Assembly: GCA_900457075.1 (NCBI GenBank) | Contig: UGYN01000002.1 | Coordinates: 3,968,001-4,032,000 of the forward strand | DNA: 64,000 nt | DNA from: Serratia quinivorans | GTDB lineage: Bacteria; Pseudomonadota; Gammaproteobacteria; Enterobacterales; Enterobacteriaceae | Direction of reading: 5' to 3' | Part shown: positions 56,784 through 64,000 of the stretch, one piece after another | Layout of the letters: every line of letters begins with the position of its first letter | How positions within the stretch are numbered: the first letter of the stretch is position 1 | Program-made: the position numbers and the translations under genes | The notes under the pieces: generated by a model | Seen by the model: only the letters and a program-made list of their open reading frames with translations | Databases searched by the model: none | Told to the model about the DNA's origin: nothing

Positions 56784-58189
56784 CGCGCCACGCTCACTGT
56801 TTTATCAACTGTTGTTGTTCTTTGGCCTGCCGCTGCTGGTGCTGGGCGGCATCTCGATATATACCCACTACTTTAGCGCGATGAATGCTGCCACGCTGGC
56901 CTACGATCGCACGCTGCTGGCTTCGGCGCGCACCGTGGCGGAGCGGCTGGTGGTGCGCAATGGTCGGCTGGAAGCGGACGTGCCCTATGTGGTACTCGAC
57001 AGTTTCGAGCGCAACATGAACGATCAGCTTTATTACGAAGTGATCTCCCCGCAGGGCGACAGTATTTCAGGCTATAACGATTTGCCGCCGATGCCGCCCC
57101 ATATCCTGCGTTCCAGTCTATATCCGGCACTGGTGCATTTTTATGATGCCCAATATCGTGGCCGGCCGATCCGCGTGGCCGCGCTGTATCAGCCGGTCAA
57201 CGAGTCGGGTGTGATGGGCATGGCGACCATTCTGGTGGCGGAGACGCTGGAATCGCGCCGCTATCTGGCGCGGCAAATGATGCTTTCCGCCTTGCTCAGC
57301 CAGGGAACGGTGGTGGTGTTGACCATGATCCTGGCCTTTGCGCTACTCAAACGGGTGCTTAAGCCGATGCGCAAACTTTCCGGCATTATGCTGCGACGCG
57401 ATCCGGGCGAACTGACGCCGTTGCCGATGGTGTTGCCCTGGTCGGAAATGCAGCCGCTGTTGCTGGCATTCAACCGTTATATTGAACGACTGCGGCTGAT
57501 GGTGGCGCGTCAGGAGCGTTTCAGCGCCGACGCTTCGCACCAGTTACGCACCCCGTTAACCGTGCTGAAAACCCAGGTGGGGGTAGCGCTGGCCAGTGAT
57601 AAACCGGAGCAGTGGCGGGAAAGTCTGTTGGCGATGAGCACCACGCTGGATAACACCGTGGCGCTGACCGATCGTCTGCTCTATCTCTCCAGGCTCAAAG
57701 CCCATGAACATCTTGCCGACCACAAGTTGCAGCCGGTGAATCTGGCGCAGGTACTGCGCGATGCCTGTTTTTCGCGGTTACCGCAGGCACGCAGCAAACG
57801 TATTGATCTGGGATATGAGGGGGAATCCGTCTGTTGGGTTGGAGGGGAGGCACTGCTGCTGACCGAACTCTGTGCCAACCTGCTGGACAATGCGCTGAAA
57901 TACACCCCGAATCAGAGCACGGTCACGGCCCGGTTAAGCATCGATAAACTGGCTGGGGAGTGCGTACTGGAAATTGGAAGACAGCGGCCCGGGCATTGCC
58001 GAACAGGATACGGCGCAGGCGCTGCAGCCGTTTCATCGGCTCGATAACGTGGGTAATCAGCCCGGTGCCGGTTTGGGGCTGGCGCTGGTCAGCGACATCA
58101 CCCGTTATCACGGCACCCGCCCGGAGCTGCTGACCTCGGCCACCCTGGGAGGCCTGTTGGTGCGGGTGCGTTTTCAACTGCTGCCTTAA
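56770..58189 (+). CDS. tctE: Sensor histidine kinase TctE, one frameshift as sequenced
   Basis: Starts at the ATG at 56770 inside the tctD end (MRWFNAPRSLFYQLLLFFGL). Two membrane segments bracket a periplasmic sensor domain (about residues 35-165). The H-box FSADASHQLRTPLTVLKTQV and N-box LCANLLDNALKYTPN follow. The frame breaks at GG 57976-57977: removing one G restores LEIEDSGPGIAEQDTAQAL, the G1 box, and the G2 box QPGAGLGLALV. Reconstructed length 472 residues. Its TAA (58187-58189) interlocks with the stop of the convergent eamA gene. Confidence 0.87.
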
Positions 58190-59087
58190 CTTTCACACTC
58201 TGCGGTTTGCTTGGCCTTACGGCCCAGCGGCGTGCGCAGACGCTGCGACAGGATCACACCAACAGGGTGATACCGCCGCCGATCAAGTGGTAGCTGTGCA
58301 GATGTTCATGCAGGAACACCACCGCAATGATGGCGGTAAATACCGGAGCCAGATTCATAAAGATCGACGCGGTATTGGCACCCAGACGCATCACGCCGTG
58401 GATCCACAGATATGGCGCGACGATCGAGGCCGGGATACCGGCGAACAGCACCAGCGGAATATTTTGGCTGGTCAGCGCGACGTCCTGCGCCATCAGGAAG
58501 TTAGGCAGCAGCAACACCACGCCGAACACAATCTGTACATACAATGACTGCCAGTTCGGCAGCGCAATCGCCCAGCGCTTGGTCAGTACGCCGTACAGCG
58601 CATAGGCGGCGGTGGCGGCAAACATCATTAATTCGCCTTTGCCGATGCCATGTTGCAATAACTCACCTGGATTACCGGCGCTCACCAGCCAGATCAAACC
58701 GGCCAGCGACAGCAGGCTGCCGATCGCGATGCCCACCGTAGGAGCTACTCGCAGCAGCACTATGCTGATCAGAATAGTCAGTAACGGGATCAGGGAAACA
58801 ATAATGCCCATAAACAGCGCGCTGACGCTGTGCGCCGCGTAATAAGCCAGACTCTGATACAACACCATACCCAGCATGCCGAGAACCATTAATTTCCACC
58901 AGTTGGCGCGTATCGCCGCCCAGTGACGGATCACGCCGGGCAGCACGAAAGGCGTCAGCGTGATCAGCGCCAGTAACCAGCGATAGAAGGAGATGGCGGC
59001 CGGATCGATGGCGGTAGCGGAGAGTTTGCTGACCACGGCATTAATTGACCAAATCAACACCGCCAGCAGAGGGAACAGCATATTCAT
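58186..59087 (-). CDS. EamA-family transporter with Fur box, one frameshift as sequenced
   Basis: About ten membrane segments in two EamA repeats (opening MNMLFPLLAVLIWSINAVVS; second repeat GELMMFAATAAYALYGVLTK). As sequenced the frame stops early at 58254: adding one C at 58259-58260 restores GGGITLLGVILSQRLRTPLG and a natural end KQTAECES at 58186, 300 residues. The ATG at 59087 is immediately preceded by a 16/19 Fur-box match. Divergent from an AraC-type regulator. Iron-controlled export of a metabolite is inferred. Confidence 0.85.
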
Positions 59088-59106
59088 GATAATTATTCTC
59101 ATTAAC
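59088..59106 (-). promoter_or_regulatory. Fur box upstream of the eamA gene
   Basis: On the minus strand GTTAATGAGAATAATTATC matches the 19-bp Fur consensus GATAATGATAATCATTATC at 16 positions. It abuts the eamA start codon and could also affect the divergent araC gene about 100 bp away. Confidence 0.7.
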
Positions 59107-59204
59107 AACGGACATGCTGGCTAGTTTACCCGTGTCCGGTTTATTATATATAGTGATATCCAGACAATATTTGCCCTAAACAAGACAAGTCACGGGACGA
59201 AACC

Positions 59205-59978
59205 ATGCCAGAAATCCGTCATTACCCCGAAGCGCTGATCCCGGCACCACGACCGGTGCAGTTCCGCTGCGAGGAGTTCAACGCCCGCACGGAGTTCCAG
59301 CCGCATCGGCACAGTTGGGGGCAACTGATGTGGGTCAAGGCCGGTGTTATGGTGCTGCGCATCGGCGGTCAGCGTTTTCTGGCACCGCCGGAATTTGTGC
59401 TGTGGGCGCCGGCAGAAATTGAACACTCTTGTTATAACCAGCGCCTGGCGCAGTGCCGCATGGTCGATATTGCGTTGCCGCTGTGCGCCGGGATGCCGGT
59501 CGATCCCTGTCTGGTCAGCGTGACGCCCATTTTCCGCGCCATTGCCGAAGATTTTTACGCACGCAAACAATATATCCCGCAGAGCAAACAGGACCTGAGG
59601 CTGTGCCGGGCGCTGATCGACCAACTGCATCTGTCGCCGGTTCAACAAACCTACCTGCCGTCATCCGAAGACAAATTCCTGGCACCGGTGCTGGAGGCGC
59701 TGGAACACTGTCCTTCAGACAATACGTCGCTCGCCGCCTGGGCTGCCCGGGTCTATACCACCGAGCGTACGCTGTCGCGGCGTTGCCAACAGGATCTAGG
59801 CATGTCATTTAGCGAATGGCGCCAGCGTTTGCGTTTCCTGCATGCCGTGTCCCTGCTGGAACAGGGAAAAACCGTGCAGGAGGTGGCGCTGGAGGTAGGG
59901 TACAGCTCGGCCTCGGCGTTTATTGTCATGTTTCAGCAAATCGCCGGTACCACCCCCGAGCGCTTTCGCCGGGCATGA
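59205..59978 (+). CDS. AraC-family transcriptional regulator
   Basis: 257 residues: an N-terminal cupin-like domain (EFQPHRHSWGQLMWVKAGVM, FVLWAPAEIEHSC) and a C-terminal double helix-turn-helix (AAWAARVYTTERTLSRRCQQ; VQEVALEVGYSSASAFIVMF). Divergent from the eamA gene with a 117-bp gap holding an inverted repeat CGGACA/TGTCCG (59109-59138), a possible operator. The AraC/EamA pairing resembles E. coli NimR/NimT in layout only; effector unknown. Confidence 0.88.
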   Translation: MPEIRHYPEALIPAPRPVQFRCEEFNARTEFQPHRHSWGQLMWVKAGVMVLRIGGQRFLAPPEFVLWAPAEIEHSCYNQRLAQCRMVDIALPLCAGMPVDPCLVSVTPIFRAIAEDFYARKQYIPQSKQDLRLCRALIDQLHLSPVQQTYLPSSEDKFLAPVLEALEHCPSDNTSLAAWAARVYTTERTLSRRCQQDLGMSFSEWRQRLRFLHAVSLLEQGKTVQEVALEVGYSSASAFIVMFQQIAGTTPERFRRA

Positions 59979-60031
59979 TTCAGTGGCACACTATTTCCCA
60001 GCGAAATAGCCGTAAACCGTCGGAGCAATAA

Positions 60032-61153
60032 GTGAAAATCCTGGTTGATGAAAATATGCCGTACGCGACTGAGTTGTTCAGTCGTTTGGGGAATGTGCAG
60101 GCGGTGCCTGGCCGCCCGATCCCGAGTGATGCGCTGGCCGATGCCGATGCACTGATGGTGCGTTCGGTGACTAAAGTGAATGAAGCCTTGCTGGCCGGTA
60201 CCCGCATTGGTTTTGTCGGCACCGCGACCGCCGGTACCGACCACGTAGACGACGTTTGGCTGCAACAGCAGGGCATCGGTTTTTCTGCCGCACCGGGCTG
60301 CAACGCCATTGCGGTAGTGGAATATGTGTTCTCCGCGCTGATGCTGCTGGCCGAACGCGATGGTTTCCAACTGCGGGATAAAACCGTCGGTATTATCGGT
60401 GTTGGCAATGTAGGCTCACGCCTGGATGCCCGCCTGAAAGCCTTGGGCGTCCGTACCTTGTTATGCGATCCGCCGCGGGCTGAACGCGGTGATGCCGGTG
60501 AGTTTTGGCCGTTGGAAAAGCTGGTGGCGGAAGCCGATGTGCTCACTTTCCATACGCCATTGAATAAATCCGGCCCTTACAACTCGCTGCATCTGGTGGA
60601 CGCGGAACTGCTGGCGGCGTTGCCGGACAATCGCATTCTGATCAACGCCTGTCGCGGTGCGGTGGTGGACAATGCTGCGCTGTTGCAGGCACTGGAGAAA
60701 GGCAAAAAACTGAGTACCGTGCTGGACGTGTGGGAACCGGAACCGGAACTTTCGCTGCCGTTGTTGGCGCGGGTGGATATTGGCACCGCGCATATTGCCG
60801 GTTACACGCTGGAAGGCAAGGCACGCGGCACCACTCAGGTGTTTGAGGCCTTCAGCCGCCACCTGGGCCAGCCGCAACAGATCGAGCTGGCCTCGCTGCT
60901 GCCGGTGCCCGAATTCAGCCAGATCCAACTCAATGGGCCGCTGGATGAAGGCAAATTAAAACGATTGATGCACTTGGTGTATGATGTGCGCCGCGATGAT
61001 GCGCCGCTGCGCAAAGTGGCCGGGCAACCGGGTGAGTTTGATCGTCTGCGCAAGCATTACCAGGAACGCCGCGAATGGTCTTCATTACGCGTCCAGTGCG
61101 ATGACAGCGCCAGTGCGGAGCTGTTGCACAAGCTGGGTTTCCTGACGGCATAA
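60032..61153 (+). CDS. pdxB: Erythronate-4-phosphate dehydrogenase PdxB
   Basis: 373 residues starting with GTG at 60032 ([20 protein letters not shown]). D-2-hydroxyacid dehydrogenase fold with NAD motif [12 protein letters not shown] and catalytic residues in [10 protein letters not shown] (Arg), WEPEPELS (Glu) and [14 protein letters not shown] (His). Second step of the DXP-dependent pyridoxal phosphate pathway. Backbone order pdxB-usg-truA-dedA resumes here. Confidence 0.95.
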   Translation: MKILVDENMPYATELFSRLGNVQAVPGRPIPSDALADADALMVRSVTKVNEALLAGTRIGFVGTATAGTDHVDDVWLQQQGIGFSAAPGCNAIAVVEYVFSALMLLAERDGFQLRDKTVGIIGVGNVGSRLDARLKALGVRTLLCDPPRAERGDAGEFWPLEKLVAEADVLTFHTPLNKSGPYNSLHLVDAELLAALPDNRILINACRGAVVDNAALLQALEKGKKLSTVLDVWEPEPELSLPLLARVDIGTAHIAGYTLEGKARGTTQVFEAFSRHLGQPQQIELASLLPVPEFSQIQLNGPLDEGKLKRLMHLVYDVRRDDAPLRKVAGQPGEFDRLRKHYQERREWSSLRVQCDDSASAELLHKLGFLTA

Positions 61154-61243
61154 GGCTTTCTTAAGCCACGGCGACTAATTTTGTTATCAGGGCGGTGCAG
61201 TAGCCGCCCATCTGCATTTGAATAAATACTCTGGAGAAACCCA

Positions 61244-62254
61244 ATGTCTGACGGCTGGAATATCGCTCTGCTTGGCGCCACTGGCGCGGTAGGTGAAGCG
61301 TTGCTGGAATTATTACAGGAACGCCAGTTCCCGGTGGGCGAACTCTATCCATTGGCAAGTGAACGCAGCGCCGGTGCCACGGTGCGCTTCAACGGCAAAT
61401 CGGTACTGGTGCAAAACGCGGAAGAATTTGACTGGTCACAGGCGCAGTTGGCGTTCTTCGTTGCCGGAACCGAGGCTTCGGCCCGCTACGCGGAAGAAGC
61501 CGGCAACATGGGCTGCCTGGTGATCGACACCAGCGGCCTGTTTGCGCTGGAGCCGGACGTGCCGCTGGTGGTTCCTGGGGTGAACCCACAGGTGCTGGCG
61601 GATTACCGTAACCGCAATATCGTTGCCGTGGCCGACAGCATGGTTAGCCAACTGCTGACCGCGATCAAACCGCTGACCGAACAGGCCGGGCTTTCCCGTC
61701 TGCACGTCACTACCCTGATGTCGGTATCGGCACGCGGCAAAGTGGCGGTCGACGATCTGGCCGGTCAAAGTGCGCGCCTGCTGAACGGCATTCCGGCTGA
61801 AGCGGGGGTTTTCGCCAAGCAGTTGGCGTTCAACCTGTTGCCGTTGCTGGCCGACGAACAGGGCAGCGTGCGCGAAGAGCGTTTGATTGTCGATCAGGTG
61901 CGTAAAGTGCTGCAGGACGAAGGGCTGCCGATTTCCGTTAGCTGTGTGCAGTCGCCGGTATTCTACGGCCATGCGCAGGTGGTTCACCTGGAGGCGTTGC
62001 GCCCGATGTCTGCGGAAGAAGCGCGCAGCGAGCTGGAGCAGGTGGATGATATCCAACTGAGCGAAGAAGACGACTACCCGACCCAGGTGACGGAAGCCTC
62101 TGGCAGCGATGCGCTGAGCGTTGGCTGTTTGCGTAATGACTATGGTATTCCGGAAATCCTGCAGTTCTGGTCGGTGGCCGACAACGTGCGTTTCGGCGGC
62201 GCGCTGATGGCGATCGAAACCGCAGAACGTCTGGTGCAGGAGCAGATGTACTGA
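61244..62254 (+). CDS. usg: USG-1, aspartate-semialdehyde dehydrogenase-like protein
   Basis: 336 residues with an N-terminal NAD(P)-binding fold ([18 protein letters not shown]) and ASD-like central domain ([20 protein letters not shown]). The catalytic Cys expected in true aspartate-semialdehyde dehydrogenases is absent at the MVSQLL position (Ser in place of the Cys-Asn pair), as in E. coli Usg, so it is probably not an active ASADH. A hairpin GGGCGG/CCGCCC (61190-61209) lies in the pdxB-usg gap. The stop overlaps truA by one base. Confidence 0.92.
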   Translation: MSDGWNIALLGATGAVGEALLELLQERQFPVGELYPLASERSAGATVRFNGKSVLVQNAEEFDWSQAQLAFFVAGTEASARYAEEAGNMGCLVIDTSGLFALEPDVPLVVPGVNPQVLADYRNRNIVAVADSMVSQLLTAIKPLTEQAGLSRLHVTTLMSVSARGKVAVDDLAGQSARLLNGIPAEAGVFAKQLAFNLLPLLADEQGSVREERLIVDQVRKVLQDEGLPISVSCVQSPVFYGHAQVVHLEALRPMSAEEARSELEQVDDIQLSEEDDYPTQVTEASGSDALSVGCLRNDYGIPEILQFWSVADNVRFGGALMAIETAERLVQEQMY

Positions 62255-63075
62255 TGTATGAAGTTGTCTTGCCCACCCAGCCGACGTTGAAAATCGCGCT
62301 GGGGATTGAATATGACGGCAGCCAGTATTACGGCTGGCAGCGTCAGCAGGAAGTCGCCAGCGTGCAGGCCTGTCTGGAACAGGCGTTGAGCAAGGTAGCG
62401 GATGCGCCGATCAACGTGTTGTGCGCCGGACGTACCGACGCCGGAGTGCATGCCACCGGTCAGGTGGTGCATTTCGAAACTACCGCGCAACGCAAGGACG
62501 CGGCCTGGACGATGGGCGTCAACACCCATCTGCCGCCGGATATCGCCGTGCGTTGGGTGACTGGCGTGAATGAAGATTTTCATGCCCGTTTCAGCGCGAC
62601 TGCGCGTCGGTATCGCTACATTATTTATAACCATCGCTATCGTCCGGCGGTATTGCAGCAGGGAATGACCCACTTTTATCACCCGCTGGATGCCGAACGG
62701 ATGGAAAGGGCGGCGCAGGCGCTGCTGGGCGAGAACGACTTTACTTCGTTCCGCGCCGTGCAATGTCAGTCACGCACGCCGTGGCGTAACGTAAAACACG
62801 TTAAGGTTACGCGCTATGGCGAATATATTGTGGTAGATATCAAGGCGAATGCCTTTGTGCATCATATGGTTCGCAACATTGTCGGTAGCCTGATGGAAAT
62901 TGGCTGCGGCAATCAGGATGAGAACTGGATGGCCGAATTACTGGCGCTGAAGGATCGTAATCTGGCTGCGGCGACGGCGCGGGCCGACGGGTTATACCTG
63001 GTTAGCGTTGATTACCCTGAGCACTTTGCCATACCCCGGCCGGCAATGGGGCCACTGTTTTTACCCGACGACTAA
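62254..63075 (+). CDS. truA: tRNA pseudouridine(38-40) synthase TruA
   Basis: 273 residues; the catalytic Asp is in [18 protein letters not shown]. Other landmarks [24 protein letters not shown] and [17 protein letters not shown] are intact. Pseudouridylates positions 38-40 of many tRNAs. The ATG overlaps the usg stop (TGATG), so they are co-transcribed and probably coupled. Confidence 0.96.
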   Translation: MYEVVLPTQPTLKIALGIEYDGSQYYGWQRQQEVASVQACLEQALSKVADAPINVLCAGRTDAGVHATGQVVHFETTAQRKDAAWTMGVNTHLPPDIAVRWVTGVNEDFHARFSATARRYRYIIYNHRYRPAVLQQGMTHFYHPLDAERMERAAQALLGENDFTSFRAVQCQSRTPWRNVKHVKVTRYGEYIVVDIKANAFVHHMVRNIVGSLMEIGCGNQDENWMAELLALKDRNLAAATARADGLYLVSVDYPEHFAIPRPAMGPLFLPDD

Positions 63076-63150
63076 ATACTGGCGCGCCCGACGCGTTACT
63101 CCCTTGTGTAGCTGCCGGGTGGGTGAGACACCCGGTAAAAGAGAGAACCT

Positions 63151-63813
63151 ATGGACATCATCAAGTTTGTAATTGATTTTATTTTGCATATTGACGTGCA
63201 TCTGGCCGAACTGGTGGCGCAATACGGTATGTGGGTGTACGCCATTTTGTTCCTGATCCTGTTTTGCGAAACCGGGTTGGTGGTGACGCCGTTCCTGCCG
63301 GGTGATTCTCTGCTGTTTGTTGCCGGTGCGCTGGCGGCCTTGCCGACCAACGATCTGAATGTACATACCATGGTTGCATTGATGATAGGCGCGGCGATAC
63401 TGGGCGATGCGGTGAACTACACCATTGGCCGGCTGTTCGGGGAAAAGCTGTTCAGTAACCCGAATTCGAAAATTTTCCGCCGTAGCTACCTGGATAAAAC
63501 CCACCAGTTTTATGAAAAACACGGCGGGAAAACGATTATTCTGGCGCGATTTGTGCCGATCGTGCGTACTTTTGCGCCGTTCGTCGCCGGTATGGGGCAT
63601 ATGTCCTATCGCCATTTTGCAGCCTACAACGTGATTGGTGCACTGGTTTGGGTGCTGCTCTTCACTTATGCTGGCTACCTCTTCGGCGATCTGCCGATCG
63701 TGCAGGAAAACCTGAAACTGTTGATCGTGGCTATCATCATTGTTTCAATTCTGCCGGGCATCATTGAAATTTGGCGCCATAAGCGCGCGGCTGCCCGCCA
63801 GCAAAAACAGTAA
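63151..63813 (+). CDS. dedA: DedA-family inner-membrane protein
   Basis: 220 residues with about five membrane or re-entrant segments. DedA landmarks: [20 protein letters not shown] and [19 protein letters not shown] (the conserved F/RxxP...R motif). DedA/VTT proteins are linked to lipid-carrier flipping and proton-motive-force maintenance. AGAGAGAACC precedes the ATG. accD should follow. Confidence 0.93.
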   Translation: MDIIKFVIDFILHIDVHLAELVAQYGMWVYAILFLILFCETGLVVTPFLPGDSLLFVAGALAALPTNDLNVHTMVALMIGAAILGDAVNYTIGRLFGEKLFSNPNSKIFRRSYLDKTHQFYEKHGGKTIILARFVPIVRTFAPFVAGMGHMSYRHFAAYNVIGALVWVLLFTYAGYLFGDLPIVQENLKLLIVAIIIVSILPGIIEIWRHKRAAARQQKQ

Positions 63814-63827
63814 AAACATCGCTTAAC

Positions 63828-63849
63828 CTGTCGGTTCGACCAGTTTTTT
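63828..63849 (+). terminator. Weak intrinsic terminator downstream of dedA
   Basis: CTGTCG/CGACCAG with one bulged C and loop GTT, followed by six Ts. The stem is short, so termination may be partial. Confidence 0.45.
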
Positions 63850-63997
63850 ATCCACAGTGTCGGGCCGATATGGTTTAATGAGCGACATTTATGGTCTGTT
63901 CCTGTTAACAACCTTGAAACCAGTGCCTCGCGCGCGCTAGCCGCGTTTTGCTCAGGCATTTTTTCATTAGGGGTGTTTTCGGGGGGATTGTTAAAGC

Positions 63998-64000
63998 ATG
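63998..64000 (+). CDS. accD: Probable start codon of accD (rest outside window)
   Basis: The window ends with an ATG preceded by a G-rich stretch (GGGGGGATTG). In E. coli accD (acetyl-CoA carboxylase beta subunit) follows dedA on the same strand. Only the start codon is present, so the call rests on gene order. Confidence 0.45.

Noticed and set aside
1..64000. CRISPR arrays, prophage, insertion sequences, rRNA genes
   Set aside because: No regularly spaced direct repeats, transposase, integrase, phage structural genes or rRNA sequence were seen anywhere in the window.

Overview
The window looks like a gamma-proteobacterial chromosome of the order Enterobacterales, most likely a Serratia (genus inferred from recalled protein similarity, not from a search). 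Proteins closely resemble E. coli orthologues but are more GC-rich. The E. coli backbone order is kept: mlaA-fadL-yfcZ-fadI-fadJ-sixA-smrB-prmB-aroC-mepA-yfcA-epmC-yfcL-mnmC-fabB, then flk, then pdxB-usg-truA-dedA-(accD). Blocks of other genes are inserted between fabB and flk and between flk and pdxB.

Layout. 0-2 kb: a YaiL-type gene (cut by the window edge), tRNA-Arg(CCU) and yfdC. 2-9 kb: a tightly overlapping cytochrome c maturation operon, ccmABCDE-F-dsbE-ccmH-ccmI, with ccmH and ccmI as separate genes. 9-25 kb: lipid asymmetry (mlaA), fatty-acid uptake and beta-oxidation (fadL, fadI, fadJ) with FadR-like operators, sixA, smrB, prmB, aroC, mepA, yfcA, epmC, yfcL, mnmC and fabB, the last with FadR/FabR-like sites. 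25-33 kb: a small lipoprotein, then a Cus-type copper/silver efflux operon (Cys/His/Met-rich small protein, CusF, outer-membrane channel, CusB with a fused CusF domain, CusA). 33-37.6 kb: apbE, ybiR-like, pepT and a secreted EEP-family hydrolase.

37.6-43.6 kb is a compact AT-rich accessory locus and the most interesting part. It holds a 94-residue small protein with an excellent ribosome binding site, a strong stem-loop terminator/attenuator, two paralogous 2-oxoglutarate/Fe(II) oxygenases, a NodU/CmcH-type carbamoyltransferase, a GNAT acetyltransferase and an MFS exporter. The small protein shares a short N-terminal motif with both oxygenases. This reads as an undescribed biosynthetic cluster, possibly of ribosomally made, post-translationally modified peptide type.

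43.8-48.7 kb: flk, then scsABCD (copper tolerance, periplasmic thiol chemistry). 48.7-52.3 kb: a MocR-type regulator divergent from an EamA transporter, then a CatB-like acetyltransferase preceded by a 13-codon leader ORF and two mutually exclusive hairpins, then a 214-bp palindromic repeat. 52.3-58.2 kb: tripartite tricarboxylate transporter tctCBA divergent from a small unknown gene and tctDE. 58.2-60 kb: an EamA transporter with a near-consensus Fur box, and an AraC regulator. 60-64 kb: pdxB, usg, truA, dedA and probably the first codon of accD.

Caution: eleven single-base indels, mostly in short homopolymers, break seven or eight otherwise intact conserved genes (fadJ, mnmC, the Cus channel gene, cusA, the MocR gene, tctC, tctE, eamA). 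They look like sequencing or assembly errors, so these genes are annotated over their full reconstructed extents.
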